From Monosporascus cannonballus (taxonomy: Eukaryota; Ascomycota; Sordariomycetes; Xylariales), in contig QJNS01000192.1 of NCBI GenBank assembly GCA_004154925.1, positions 62,001-126,000 of the forward strand: DNA of 64,000 nt, given 5' to 3'. The notes under the pieces were generated by a model. The model was not told the DNA's origin and ran no database searches. It saw only the letters and a list, made by a program, of their open reading frames with translations. This document shows positions 26,850-38,288 of the stretch, one piece after another. The position numbers and the translations under genes are program-made. Numbering within the stretch: the stretch's first letter is position 1; each line of letters begins with the position of its first letter.

Positions 26850-28100
26850 TAAAAAATAATTATATCAATTTTTAAACGATTAGTATTAAAACGCCGAATT
26901 TTTGTTTTATAAATATATTTAATAAGGTTGTCGATTTAACGAAAATTTTCATATTTTATAATATTTTAATAATATTATTAATAATTAATATATATATAAT
27001 TAGTATATGTAGAAAAGTAAGATATATTTTACGAATATTAATATATTCAAGTCGAAAATAGTTTTTATTTTAATAATAAGTATATTTCGTCGAAAATAAT
27101 TAAACTGTACCGTCGTTTAAAAATAAGTATTAATATAACAATTTCGAACAAATTATTACATATTTATTTAAAACTAAAACGAATATAATTATATTATTTA
27201 GTAATTATATAGTCCAGTATTTTAAAATTAATTATTAACGAACATTTTTAAATAATTTAAGATATTTTTTAAAATTTATTATAATAAGAAAATAATACTA
27301 AATTTTTCGAAACTTTAATTATATATCGTAACAATTTGGTTTTTTTTATAAAATACGGCTTTATTTGTCAAATATAACGCTTAATATAAGGCGAATAAAT
27401 TAACGGCGTAAAACGTTAATAAAGTTATCGGTCGTATATATAGTATTTATAAATAAGTTCATTATATTTAAACTTGTAAAAATCAGTAAAAATATCGAAT
27501 AAATATAAGCGTTTCGTTTTAAAAAGTTAGATATTTAAAAACAACTAAGATATATATTTTAAATATTAAATATATTTTTTATATTTAGTTAGCTAGGAAA
27601 AAATATAGTTCAAAACTTATTATTAACGATTTTAAGCGCTGTATATTATAAGTTTAAATTGTAAAATTTTATTATTATTATATTAGCGTAAAAAGACAAA
27701 AAGTTATAATAAGTATAAACTACAATTTTAAGCTCTTTTTTTTTTAAATAACTAATCATTTATCTTAATTAAGATTAAACCTATATTATAATATAAAGAA
27801 TTTAATTTTACGTTTAGTTCTACAAGTTATAATATTAAAAGTTTTGTAATTAATATATATTATAAAAATTATTAGTAATAAATTTTATAAATATATATAC
27901 AATTGTATTAATTAAGCTTTAAATATTATAATTTATTATTAGTTCTTGTATTTAAACTTTTGGTATTTGTGTAGAAATAATTAAAGAAATTTAATTAATA
28001 TATTAAACTCTTGATAAGTATTTATTTATTAAAAGCTATAGCAATAGATACAGCGGCTGCGCTGCAAGCGCAGCTTCAATCTCCAAAATGGGATCTTAAT
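26850..28100 (+). repeat. Unclassified dispersed repeat R, copy 2
   Basis: Colinear with 2,100-3,490. The strongest shared stretch is 27,340-27,500 (ACGGCTTTATTTGTCAAATA versus the first copy's ACGGCCTTATCTGCCAAACA), where all differences are transitions. It ends with the same hairpin-bearing terminus (27,936-28,099; right end AATCTCCAAAATGGGATC). A fragment of that terminus recurs at about 30,355-30,507. The class of the element is not known. Confidence 0.6.
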
Positions 28101-28459
28101 TACGATAAAGTAAAGACCAAGCCGTAATATATAACGTAACAAATATAACTCGTACGAGCAAAAATATAGTTAAACGGGCTTTTCTTATATCGAATTACTT
28201 TTAAAAGGTCTATGGCTAAATATTATATACAGTAGTTATATTATCGTAATTATAAAAACGTTTCGAATTAAAAATAATATTAATTAAGATTTTTTAATAT
28301 TTTGATTAAATTAAACCCGATTTAAAAATTTTATATATCTTTAAACCGCCTTTTTAAAACTGTTTATAAATATAAAAATTTTGGGGATTTTTTATTTTTT
28401 TAAATTTTATATTATTATTTTATATATTAATTTTTAAAAAAGGCTTAAAAAATTTTGTA

Positions 28460-30340
28460 TTACTTTTCGAATAAGCTTACTGAATAAAAAGTTCACCGGA
28501 TAGTTTTTGGCATTTTTCGATAACAAATTCAAATTAATTACCTATAACATATTAAAATAATATAAATTAATGAGATTTTTTTCGTTAAATATATTTATAA
28601 CTTTTTTACAAATACGTATATTATGTTCGAGTTTATCGCAAACATTATATTTTCGTTTTTTTGTTTTAACCTTTTTACGATAATTACTTTTAGCCGGTAT
28701 TAGCTGTATATTTTATTATTATTTTCTTTTTCGGTTAGAAAAACCTATCTCTTTTATATAGTAAATATTTCTTTTTTTAAAAATCGTTTATTTTTGATCT
28801 TTTAACGTTTATTAAAAATATGGTTCGTTTCGCATAAACAAATATATTTTTCTTTTATAAAATATTTTTATGCAATAATATCAAGGTATTTTTCGCCAAA
28901 AAATTCACGGATTTAATTATTTTTACCAGCGAGTTACTCTAGTGATTTTTGATTTTTTTTTTATAAATAACGTTTTCGTTTTATTATTTTTCGAATATTT
29001 TTAGGGGTTTTCGCGAAAGAGGAAAAAACGAAACCAATGGAAGTAAGCGGCGATACGGTCAGTATAAGTATAGCTAGAAAAACTTTTAAATCAGATAAAA
29101 CGTTATTAAGATTAAATAAAATAAATCCAATTTTTGCAAATCCGGTTTTAATATTTTCGAACGTTATAATAACTTTAAACGCGTTATAAAAATCTTCGAA
29201 AAATCTTTTTTCCTAATATAAATATAATAACGTTATGTTAAATTTTCAATATAAAATAAATAAATACGTTTTAAAATAAAAAAACAAAATACGTTAAAAA
29301 ATTTAAACCGATAAAGGAAATAAGCAGATATATAAAACGTAATATTGCTATTATTCGCGTAATATTTTTTGAATTTTATCGAATAATAATTTTCGTAACT
29401 GTTGAGAATAAAAAAAGTTTCGATTTTTTTAGTACGTATTCGAATATATTTATCGAAATATTAAATCTATTTTAAACTTAATTCGTTCGTTATTTAACTA
29501 TTTTTACTTAAATCGATTTTCTAACCGGCTAGTAATAAATTTTTTCGATACCAAGATTTAACGTGATTTTTCTTAGCCAAAATAATAAATAACGATAATA
29601 TTTAATTTTCGAAATTAACAGCTTATATAATTACAACCTATTTTTTATTTCTTTATTTTGTTTATTTAAATTCTTTATATTTTTTAATATTAATAATTAT
29701 TTTACCCGTTACTATAAAAAGTTTTATTAAAAATCTCGGTTTCTTAAATTTATAAATATCTTTTTTATAATACTATATTTTGCAATTATAATCCGAATAA
29801 GTTTAAATTATTTACAAAATATTTTTTAGATTTTTACATAATACCTTTTAATAATTAAGTTTGGATTTTAACGTATTTTTTATTTTAATTTTTTTTGCCG
29901 TTTAATAAAGTTCGACGCTTATTTAACCTCGATACCTCCTATAACGCGTTAAGCAAGTAATATATTCGCTATATTTTCAATATGTTAAAATCGGATAAAG
30001 AACGTTCGTATATCTAAGTTAAAAATTTGGTCGATAATCGATATTTTTCGGTCGGCGTTGATTTTCGCAAATTAAAGATAATATCGTTTCTGGAAAATTT
30101 ACCGGTATATTGTTCGTATAAAGTAAAATAGACGACTTTATAAATCGAATTAAATATCGTATAATTAAGTATCGAGTTACGTTTTCTAGCCCGGATGGCT
30201 AAATTTATTTTTGTTTTTTTTGTAAGCCGTTTCATATTATTAGTATTGAAAAATAATTAATTGAAATTGGATAATTAAAAGGTGTCAGAAACTATTCGGT
30301 AAGCTTGTCCATTCGTTAAGCTTGTTCGATACGTTAATAC
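28460..30340 (-). mobile_element. pogo/Fot1-type DNA transposon, copy P4 (near full length)
   Basis: About 1.88 kb, matching the usual 1.9-kb size of Fot1-like elements, bounded by degenerate inverted repeats of some 45 bp (left end with CCGGATAGTTTTTGG, right end with CAGAAACTATTCGG, both with AAGCTT motifs). The transposase reads on the minus strand from an ATG at 30,235. Its first 73 codons are open and match the N-terminal region of pogo-type transposases (KINLAIRARKRNS, then YTGKFSRNDI). Stops then appear. The C-terminal segment lies at about 29,000-29,190 and the zinc-knuckle-like tail near 28,610-28,690. The many stops show it is inactive. Confidence 0.75.
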
Positions 30341-30354
30341 AATATTAATTAAGG

Positions 30355-30507
30355 CCAAAAAATTACAATTTGCTATTAAGCCTTATTTTGAAGATCTTGT
30401 TGTTTTTATAAGTCTTTTACAAATTAGATTAGCGTAGTACTAAAAGCTATTTAGCTATAGCTCCGCCGCAGGCGCAGCTATAATCTCTAAAATAGCGTCT
30501 GATTTTA
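30355..30507 (+). repeat. Terminal fragment of repeat R, copy 3
   Basis: Aligns with the right ends of the two R copies (3,302-3,490 and 27,900-28,100), including the inverted-repeat ends TTAAGCCTTATTTTGAAG on the left and CTCTAAAATAGCG on the right and the GCTATAGCTCCGCCGCAGGCGCAGC centre. It lies between pogo copy P4 and an LTR fragment. Only the terminus is present. Confidence 0.55.
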
Positions 30508-30517
30508 TTGAGACAAA

Positions 30518-30644
30518 AAGTGAGTGTATTAGATTACTTCTATCTAGCGTCTTTCACTAGCTGCTAGATAGTGGATTATACTAGTAGATGGGTCGGTGGC
30601 TGGTCGACTACTAGCTACAACTCTATAGGGGCTGTGTTCTCACA
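30518..30644 (-). repeat. LTR fragment of the Ty3/gypsy family, reverse orientation
   Basis: On the minus strand it starts at 30,644 with TGTGAGAACACAGCCCC and runs through the conserved CAGCCACCGACCC and TAGAAGTAATCTAATAC blocks of the LTRs at 14,952 and 21,986. The distal part is missing or replaced. It is much less AT-converted than its surroundings. No internal region of the element is attached, so it is a solo or truncated LTR. Confidence 0.7.
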
Positions 30645-31395
30645 GTTATAAACAAATATAAAAAACTAACACGTACGTATTATTATTATATAACTGACGA
30701 AATATTTACAAGAAAAATTCTTATGGTTTAACAAGTTAAATATATACTAAATCGATCGCGATTTTCTTAAAAGAACTTTTACTTATAATATAAATATTAT
30801 ATTACTAAAATAAATAATTTAAAAAACTTAATATTTTAACTTGATTAAGTAAAAGAATTAAACGATTTAATAAATTTAGAGAGTTAAATGGATAAAATAC
30901 TTTAAAATAAAGAAAAATAAGTACACGTACTATTACTTACATAATATAAATAATAACAAAATTAATTTCTAATATAGTTACTTAAGTTAATATAAGTAAC
31001 TTGTTATTTTTAAACGCAATTAATATATATTTTCTACTAATTTCGTTTAAAACAATTAAAAATTAAAACAAGAAAAAAATAAGCTTAATAATTGCTTAAT
31101 AGCATTAATATTTATTTATATATATACTACTAAATTACTAGAAATACTAATTTATATATAGTTTATATTAATTACATAAATTTAAATAAAAATCATATTT
31201 TAATATTATTTAAAAATTAATTCAAAACTCTATTAATTGCATAATTTATCTAATTATTTTAATTTAAGTTAAAATATTTTCAGTTTATTAAAATCATTTA
31301 AGTCGTTTATCAACGATTTAAAGGTTTGAGAATAACGGCTACAATTTATACTTGGTATTATTTATATAATTTTTTTATAAAAAAAATCATTGAAA
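30645..31395. other. Right edge of the AT-rich block
   Basis: AT-rich sequence with no recognisable coding remnant, ending near 31,395 where GC content rises abruptly and RAE1's downstream region begins. Nothing else was identified. Confidence 0.5.
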
Positions 31396-32016
31396 AACCT
31401 GGTGATAGAGGGAAAGATAGATAGATAACGGCCAAAAAGACTATTTGTCACCCAGGGTATCCTTGGCGAGTTTGCTCATGGAACAGGAGCAAGAGAACTT
31501 GTAAAAAGAGAGTACTGAGGCTAGGCATAAAGTTAGCAGGCTTACCAAAAGAGGCCTTGGGATGAGCTCGTAATTCTTGGCATGCCATATCGGTTGTATC
31601 AACAGAACTTGCGTGAAGTCTCCAGGTTGCATTTTGACCCCTATCGCTATTCCTGCGAATAGTGGGGGACTTCACTCTCTCTTGACCTCCCACCGCATGT
31701 AACATCGGGCTTCTGGCCCTTCCCTTTCCATTTCAGTCGTCCATCTTTGATAATCCTATGTCTTCCTCCTTTATTTATGCCCTCGAGCTTCGCTTTGGCC
31801 CCTTGCGAAGGATGAGCTGCCCTCTCCCAGGGAGATTGTCCGTCCAGCCTGCTTCCTCCACAACAGATACAATTACCAAGTGAATGGACAAAGGAGATCC
31901 CCCGGTGATACAAGACTGCCAAAATAGCGTGTTCTCCGACACGATTCCAATTTCTGCTCCCCTCCAGAATGAACCCGTCCTCGGATTTGATACATGATGT
32001 CCCATATCTCGACGGC
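31396..32016. other. Intergenic, downstream of the RAE1-like gene
   Basis: Normal-GC DNA between the AT block and the RAE1 stop codon. It holds overlapping minus-strand frames of 63-91 codons in different phases with no recognisable motif. It presumably includes the 3' untranslated region and terminator of the RAE1-like gene. Confidence 0.5.
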
Positions 32017-33270
32017 CTATTTATTCCCGCCCTTTGATTCCTCCGGTAGCACGCGGTGTAGCATGAGCTTTGTCTGGATCTCCGGCGAGTTCCTCGCGCA
32101 TCCCATGCTCCAATCGTAGCCGACGGCGTAGGCGAACAAGCTGCCGTCGCGGTTGAATCGCGTAGAAGTGATGGCGGCGCCGGCGGGCGAGTAGCTCTTC
32201 AGCCTGGAGCGGGCGACGCGGTCCCAGAAGCTGAAGGTCCCGTCCGATCCGGCGGTGGTGAAAACTGTCGGGCGGGTCGGATGGAACTGCACATCGTTGA
32301 CGGCCCAGACCTTGGTGACTCCGCGGTCGGGCTGCTCACGGTGGCAACGGAATGTGAAGGTGGACTTGCGATCGGCGATGGGAGTCTACGCGTCAGGAGC
32401 CGAGTTCTCGACGGGATTTTTTTGGGGTGATGCGGGTGAGTGGTCGGATCGGACGGAAAGGATAATCTTGCAATACCTGGAGTCCTTCTCATCCAACGCG
32501 ACGATCGCGCATCGTCCCTCGATGCTGGCCAGCCCCCACCCCTTGCCGTCCGGAAAGACAGTCGCCGCCCGCGTCTGGTGCCTCAGCGGCGACTCGGTGG
32601 TCCGGAGAAAGGTCGTCGGGCTCCGCAGATCGACGAGATGAACGTGGCGCTCCGCAGTAGCGACGACCAACAGCTGCGCCTTGGCGTCCATGGAGTACAC
32701 GCGCTCCCCGCAAGCGAGCGCGGCAAGGGGGGTTGGCTGGCGCATGTCCCAGAACTTGACTGTCTTGTCCCAGGATCCGGTCGCGATGATGGGTGCGTTG
32801 GATCCCGGGACCTCCACGAAACGTACCCCGCGGATGGGAGCTTCGTGAGACCCGACAGTAGCCTGCTGACTAGTGGGCGCATGTAGGAGGTGTAATTTTT
32901 TATCCGCTCCTCCTGCGAGGATCACGGTGCCGTCCTTGCTCTCTACTCAGTAACTATAATTCGCGCTGAGTAGCGAGGGCTATTCACTCACCTGGTTTGC
33001 GCATTGGTTTGGGTTTTCCTCTCATTTTCCGGTGATGGCTGCTGGGGTTAGAAAAACTCATGGACTTACCTTGGCCCAGTCGCAGTCGAAGACGGGCCCA
33101 TCAGCACGGAGCATGGCGACTCCGACCACTGATTCGTTGCGCGCGACGCCGTAGACACGCACCTTGCCGTCCCATGATGCCGCTGCCAGATGGTCGGAAA
33201 CTGGCGACCAGGAGACGGACGAGATGGTATCCTCGGCGTCGGCCGGTAGGGCGATGTCTTTTGATGCCAT
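32017..33270 (-). CDS. rae1: RAE1/GLE2-type WD40 mRNA-export factor, one junction unresolved
   Basis: A WD40 protein of the Rae1/Gle2 family, which binds Nup98-type nucleoporins and mRNA-export cargo at the nuclear pore. The ATG at 33,270 gives MASKDIALPADAEDTISSVS. Exon 1 is 33,270-33,070. A GT-AG intron at 33,069-32,935 joins WAK to DGTVILAGG, matching the family's W-(S/A)-K-D-G-T block. Exon 2 (from 32,934) has SWDKTVKFWD, ESPLRHQTR and GLASIEGRCAI. The last exon carries TFTFRCHRE, the NDVQFHP block, GSDGTFSFWD and the ending MLHRVLPEE. The junction between exons 2 and 3 fails: the natural donor at 32,476 (GTATTG) with any nearby AG shifts the frame. A weak GTCCGA donor at 32,454 with the TAG at 32,386 keeps it. 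Either that splice is used, or there is an indel in the gene or assembly. Confidence 0.85.
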
Positions 33271-33624
33271 GTCGTTTCGTTTGAAATACAGTCGATGGAC
33301 AATGAATAGAAGATAAGCGAAGTCAGAACTGTAAGGGATGGAGTGCATCCAACATTGGAGACATTTATATGGTAACCAATCCCTAGCAGCTGACAAATCG
33401 TCGGCCCCCATGTAGTTGCCTGACACTAACTACATATGTAAACTAGACTTGTATCAGTATGTTCGTTGATACCCCTCCAGCATACGAGGTAATGTGAGAT
33501 AGGAGATGTTGCGCATGCGTCTCATGTTCAGGGCAAAAATACCTGCTCCGATGAGGTTCTAGGAGTTTAGGCACTTGGAATGCATATGTATTATTCGGTC
33601 GTTGTGATGCTCGTGCCAGGTATG
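33271..33624. other. Intergenic between RAE1-like and SAS10 genes
   Basis: A 354-bp spacer between two genes read in the same minus direction. It must hold the RAE1-like promoter and the SAS10 terminator. An in-frame extension of RAE1 upstream to 33,426 exists, but it lacks family similarity. No clear TATA or other element was seen. Confidence 0.5.
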
Positions 33625-35538
33625 CTACAGCCTGACACTCTTTATCAACCCGCTCTTGATACCAGTCAACTCTCCCTTGTATCCCTTGCCCTCGCCGCCC
33701 TGGTAGACAGGTTTCATCGACTTCAGCTTCTTGGTCTTCTCGGCGTATCGCTTTCTCTTCTTTACTCTTGGGTTGTTCTTGTCCTGCTTGCGCGTCTTGT
33801 TCGGAGTGAGTCCTTTGTTCTTCTGGATGGCGTAGGTGATCCGCCTCTTCCCATCCTCACCAACCTCTTCCACCTCGACTACCCGGTCACCCTTCTTGGC
33901 TTCTGCAATAGCCGCAGACTTAGCTGCCTTCTGCCCTTTCTTTCTCGTGGATACCATGTCGTAGTATTCATCTTCGTCATCCCGCATGGCATTGGCCACC
34001 TGCGCGTCCTCCTCGTCACTTGCGTCCCCGAGGTCGGCACCATGCTTGGAATCCTTCTTCCCGCGCTTCTCCGCTTCTGCCATCAACCGCGCCTGGCGGT
34101 CCTTTAGTCGTTCTCGGTATGGGATATCCATATCGCCACCCGCATCCCTTCCAGCATCTGTCCGACGGTTCGACTTCTGTACGATCTGAGACGTGTAGAA
34201 TCTGAGACTCTTCTTGCGTGCTGCTTTTTCTGCTGCAATCCTAGCGTCCAGAATCTCTTCTTCTCCGAAATCAGAATTGCCATCCTGAACAGCCGTTTCT
34301 GTGTCTGATTTCCTCTTCGGCCTTTTCTTGGTGGTAATTAGGGCGTCGAGATCGGCAAGGGACTCTTCAATGGCCTTCGCTCGGCGTTCAGCCTTCGCCT
34401 TTGCTTTCTTTGCCACGGGATCTTTGCTAGACTTTTGAGATGTCTCGAGTGCTACTTCGACCTCCCCAGGAGCAAGAACTTCTTCTTCAGGCGGAGATAG
34501 TATGCTCTCTGCTGCCCGGAGGTTCTTGGTTGTTTCCAGCTTCTCCACCTTCTTCCACGCATCGCGGCATTCCAGCAAAGTCTCCATAACCTCGTGGTCA
34601 CGTAGCTCAGCAGGATTCAACGCTCTCGCTTCTCCGTTGCTGTCTCTAGCCGGTGATGAAAGGGTCGCAAAATACATGGCTAGAGCCGCAACGTAGGAAC
34701 CGAGTATACGGTATTTGATCACCTCTAGCGATTTATGATGTTGGCCCTCAGCCTGCTTCTGAAGTGTAACGAGCAGAGGCTGTAAGCAAAGCAATTCGTC
34801 TGCCAGGTAGTCCAGCTCCGGATACATCTTCTGCAAGAGGCGGTATCTTTCTTCGGAGCTCATGTCAGGGGTTATCTCGACATCTTTGAGCACCTCAGTG
34901 ACAACTTCTTCTTGATCTGCCTCTTCAGCTTCAGGACCTCGCCATTCATCTTCATTAAAGATGAAATCCTCCTCCTCTAACCTCGCCAGCTTCTTCTTCT
35001 GCAAGCTGCGGCCCGAAGTCAGTAAATTCCCTATTAATGGGAAACAAGGTATGCCCATTTACCGTAGCGCTTCTCGTTCTTCCTCGAGAGCGTCATCTTC
35101 GTTTTGTATTTCATCATTGTTGTAATACTCCTTCCGCGATGCTCCCCACCAGGAGGAGTCCCCTTCCTCCTCTTCCTGGCGTTCGGCATCCGAAACGTAG
35201 TCGCCGGTTTTATCCTTGCCGTTTGTCTTAGGTCCCCGCCACAAGTCCTCGTTGTCATCATCATCCTGGTCCTCGGAATCGCCGTCGTCGTAATCGAGCA
35301 CTTCCTCGTCGGATTCTTCGAGGAATTCTTCTTCTTCTTCCAGTCGCCTCTGTTTCTTGGACTTGCGGCCGTCGTCAAAAAGTATCCGATCTTGTTCCAG
35401 GAAGTACTTTTCTTGGTCGTCGGCGATATCCTCGAAGGTTTTGATAGGGCCAATCCTTGCGTCAGCAGAATCGTATTCTCGCAGACCTTTGGGTTGCGCG
35501 GCACCACCCGTTGCCTTTCTCTTCTTGGCCATTGCCAC
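33625..35538 (-). CDS. sas10: SAS10/UTP3, U3 snoRNP / SSU processome component
   Basis: Joined exons 35,538-35,063 and 35,005-33,625 around a 57-nt intron (GTAAAT donor, TTTACTGAC branch region, CGCAG acceptor) give 618 residues. The acidic N-terminus has long Glu/Asp runs. A Sas10/Utp3/C1D domain lies at about residues 220-274 (YPELDYLADELLCLQP, then KYRILGSYVAALAMYF). The Sas10 C-terminal domain fills roughly the last 75 residues with KNKGLTPNKTRKQDKNPR-like text ending GIKSGLIKSVRL. Family members act in the nucleolus in 18S rRNA processing and have also been linked to silencing in yeast. A second Met two codons in (MAMAKK) is an alternative start. The gene is complete. Confidence 0.95.
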
Positions 35539-36448
35539 CGCCCCGTGGAGGAAATAAAACAGGAGTCTCCGGCCTAAATTTACCTAGAATTAGACTAAGC
35601 AACGCAGAGAGAGAGAGAGAGAGTGCAGCAGCAGTGAACAGGAGTGGATGTAGAACGACTGAAGGCCGTTGGAATTTTCGGCTTATCGGCTTATCAAAAA
35701 CGCCACTAACGGTACATATGCCCATTGCCCTGCTAGACAGACATACACCGTTTATGTACATGTGAGGGAACGCTTAAATACATATTTCCTACCGACCTAG
35801 CACTCTGTAGCTTCCAAGCCTCTACCAGCACACTACCGGGTACTTACTTACATATATGTGGGCCTGGGCCCCCTAACATTAGTAGTAGGGGTGTGTTCGG
35901 TGGGCTCGCGCGGCCACGGAGCATGTTGCTTTTGCCATTTGGAGGTTAAAGTTTGACCGCGACAACAACAGAACAACGACGCTTGCTCATATTTCGACGC
36001 CATTTACATATTTGGGAGCAATTCATATTGCATAAATAGTGACTTCTGTTGTCGCAGCGGCGAGCTTTTATGCAATGTACTGTACGCCACCAAACCCTCG
36101 ATAGTTAGCCGCCGGCGGTAGATAAAGTTGTGGCCGACGGCGCTAGGTTGTCCGTCACCTCCGTTGGCCACGCGCCGTCAGCCGCGAACGAAGCGATATC
36201 GTAATTGGCTTACCACGTTACCACCCAACCCAGCCTTGAAAAAAATACGTACAACCCCCTTATAAACTTTTTATGCAAATTCTGTGGGGCCGATTCGTAC
36301 TCTGCTCGTGAGCGGCCACCGAACACGCCTCTAAAGTTCGCAACCCGGGCAGACCAAGCTCCCCTCCGCTCCCAAAAGGTTCAAATTCACATTGTTGACG
36401 TTGGGGGGACAGATGGCAAATACAATCAATCGTACTTGATACGCCGCA
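35539..36448. promoter_or_regulatory. Divergent intergenic region between SAS10 and KDSR
   Basis: About 910 bp separating the divergently read SAS10 and 3-ketodihydrosphingosine reductase genes, so it should hold both promoters. A (GA)n microsatellite occupies about 35,605-35,624, close to the SAS10 start and probably in its leader or core promoter. No other element could be defined. Short frames here are not convincing genes. Confidence 0.5.
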
Positions 36449-37624
36449 ATGGACTCCATTTCGACCCCGACTCTACTTGGTTCTGCCATTCTCATTGCGC
36501 TGCTGAGTGCCCTCGTCATGGGTGCCTTCTCAAGCAAGAACCAGATGCCCGTGGACGGCAAGGTGGGCACAGCTACCTACGACGTCATGGATCGTACCTG
36601 TAGCTGATCCGGTGTGCCTTTGAGCAGACTGTCCTAATAACGGGTGCGTCGGAGGGAATGGGCAGGAGCGCCGCCCGGCAATTGGCGGAGAAAGGTGCCA
36701 ACGTTATCATCGTGGCTCGGAACGTCGGTAAGCTTGAGGAAGCACTGGCGGAGGTGAAGGTAATTTCCACCCTAATAGCAGGCGGACTACCCAGGCAGGT
36801 TGGTGTTGACGCTCCATGTTCAGGCTGCCGCGCGTAACCCGCAGACCCAGCGGTTCCACTACATCTCGGCCGACGTCTCCAAGCCCGACTACGCAGCGCC
36901 GCTCCTCGCCGAGGCCATCGCATGGAACGGCGGCAACCCGATCGACATCGTGTGGTGTATCGCCGGAAAGTCTGTACCGGACTTCTGGCTGGAGGCCCCG
37001 TTGTCCTCGACGCGGGAACATATGGACCTCAACTTCTGGGGGAGCGCCGAGCTAGCGCATGCGGTGCTGCGCGAGTGGTGCGCGCCCGATGCGCCCGTCG
37101 TGCCGGAACCCAAACACTTTATCTTTACGGCGTCTATTCTGGCTCTGTTCCCCGTGATCGGCTACGGTACCTACAACCCCTCCAAGGGCGCCTTGAAGGC
37201 CTTGGCCGACACCCTAGTCCAAGAGGTTGAAATCTACCCCCAGAAGGTTAAAGTTCATATCGTGTATCCCGGAAGCATTGACAGCCCGGGATTTGCGAGG
37301 GAGAATAAGTCCAAGCCCGAGATCACCCGGATCCTCGAGGCGGATGATCCGGTGCAAACACCCGATGCCGTGGCTGCTTCCGCTATTCAAGGTCTCGAGA
37401 AGGGCCAGTACTCGATTACTGTTGGGCTTCTAGGAAATGCCATCCGGTGCGGTGTTTTGGGCGGTGGGCCGAGGAATAACTGGTTCATCGATACTGTCAT
37501 GTCATGGATTGTCTCGATCGTGTGGATGTTTGTGCTGCCGGATTTCTATGGCAAGATCAGGAAATACGCCAAGAAGAATGGTCATCCCGCAACCTACAAG
37601 AAGACGAACAGTAGTAAGGAGTAA
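36449..37624 (+). CDS. tsc10: 3-ketodihydrosphingosine reductase (TSC10/KSR1-like SDR)
   Basis: Exons 36,449-36,562, 36,628-36,759 and 36,824-37,624 give 348 residues. Introns are 65 and 64 nt, both in phase 0. The protein has an N-terminal membrane segment (residues 8-26), a short-chain dehydrogenase nucleotide-binding motif TGASEGMG (43-50), catalytic Ser186 (TASILAL) and the YNPSK motif with Tyr199 and Lys203. Near its end is a hydrophobic segment ([15 protein letters not shown]). This layout, with the N-terminal anchor and C-terminal membrane region, is that of the ER enzyme that reduces 3-ketodihydrosphingosine to dihydrosphingosine with NADPH, the second step of sphingolipid synthesis. 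The first donor is GTGGGC, a little weak. An AATAAA sits about 15 nt past the stop. Another SDR function is possible but less likely. Confidence 0.88.
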
Positions 37625-38288
37625 TGGTAATGGAAACGAATAAATCGGCCGAGAAGGAGACCGAGCAGGCCGACAAGCAGAAGCAAACAGACGAGTTTGG
37701 CCTTCTGAGTAATGTACTAATCATGTATCTAGTAATTAAAAGAATAAGTAAAACATCGCAGACTTGTAATATCTCCACCAGAAAGGCCCGACCTTTTCAA
37801 AGCGAACTGTCTCCTGAGTAACCCAGTCATTCTATCTTAAGCCGCGATTCTCTCCTACCGAAGAAGCCATCTGGACATGAGATGTTCCCTACACGCCCTC
37901 CAAAGAACCTCGTTCCATCAATGTCGGCAACATGAACTCAAGGGTGTAACTCCCCTTGGGCTACACAACCTGTTTCAAGGTGGAACACTCCTCCTTAAGG
38001 TACTAGAAGTAGGTTTCTCAGATCATCTAGACTGTGTACCTGGTGCCTGAGGTGGCGTCCCTGTCGGTGTCAGGTTAAAAGCCATATTTACCCAGCTTCC
38101 GACAGACGACCGATCTTTCCCACCTTCCGAACTAATTCACCCTAGCTCTTGACCTCATACACAGCACTCGGCTACTCCACGACTAGCCGTTCACATCAGG
38201 CCTCCTTCCCATAATTCCTCAACCCGGACAACTTCGTAGCACAGCTACAACTCTTATGACAGGAAGTCCATCCATATATTCGCAGACC
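37625..38288. other. Intergenic
   Basis: A 664-bp spacer between the KDSR gene and the 2EXR-like pseudogene. It should hold the KDSR 3' end (AATAAA near 37,639) and any promoter of the next gene. I see no other feature. Confidence 0.5.

Larger units (their letters stand above)
1..31395. other. AT-rich, RIP-like heterochromatic isochore
   Basis: The whole stretch is very AT-rich and shows no open reading frame longer than about 90 codons in any frame. CpA and TpG are conspicuously rare while TpA is dominant and CpG persists in much of it, which is the expected footprint of RIP, a premeiotic fungal process converting CpA to TpA in duplicated DNA. Recognisable transposon proteins can be followed through the block only by tolerating stop codons created by C-to-T or G-to-A changes. 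Composition flips to normal fungal GC within a few tens of bases near 31,395. The first 1,100 bases hold nothing I can identify beyond this decayed DNA. RIP is inferred from composition; methylation state cannot be seen. Confidence 0.9.

Noticed and set aside
31441..32005. Overlapping minus-strand frames downstream of RAE1
   Set aside because: Several phases, no motif, and no splice path into the RAE1 coding sequence. Best seen as untranslated or intergenic DNA.
33580..34107. 175-codon plus-strand frame
   Set aside because: Exact antisense shadow of the SAS10 coding exon, rich in Leu from the reverse of acidic and basic codons.
35104..35577. 157-codon plus-strand frame
   Set aside because: Antisense of the acidic N-terminus of SAS10.
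36449..37624. SDR gene as part of a secondary-metabolite cluster
   Set aside because: Membrane segments and family layout indicate 3-ketodihydrosphingosine reductase, and no synthase, transporter or cluster regulator is nearby.
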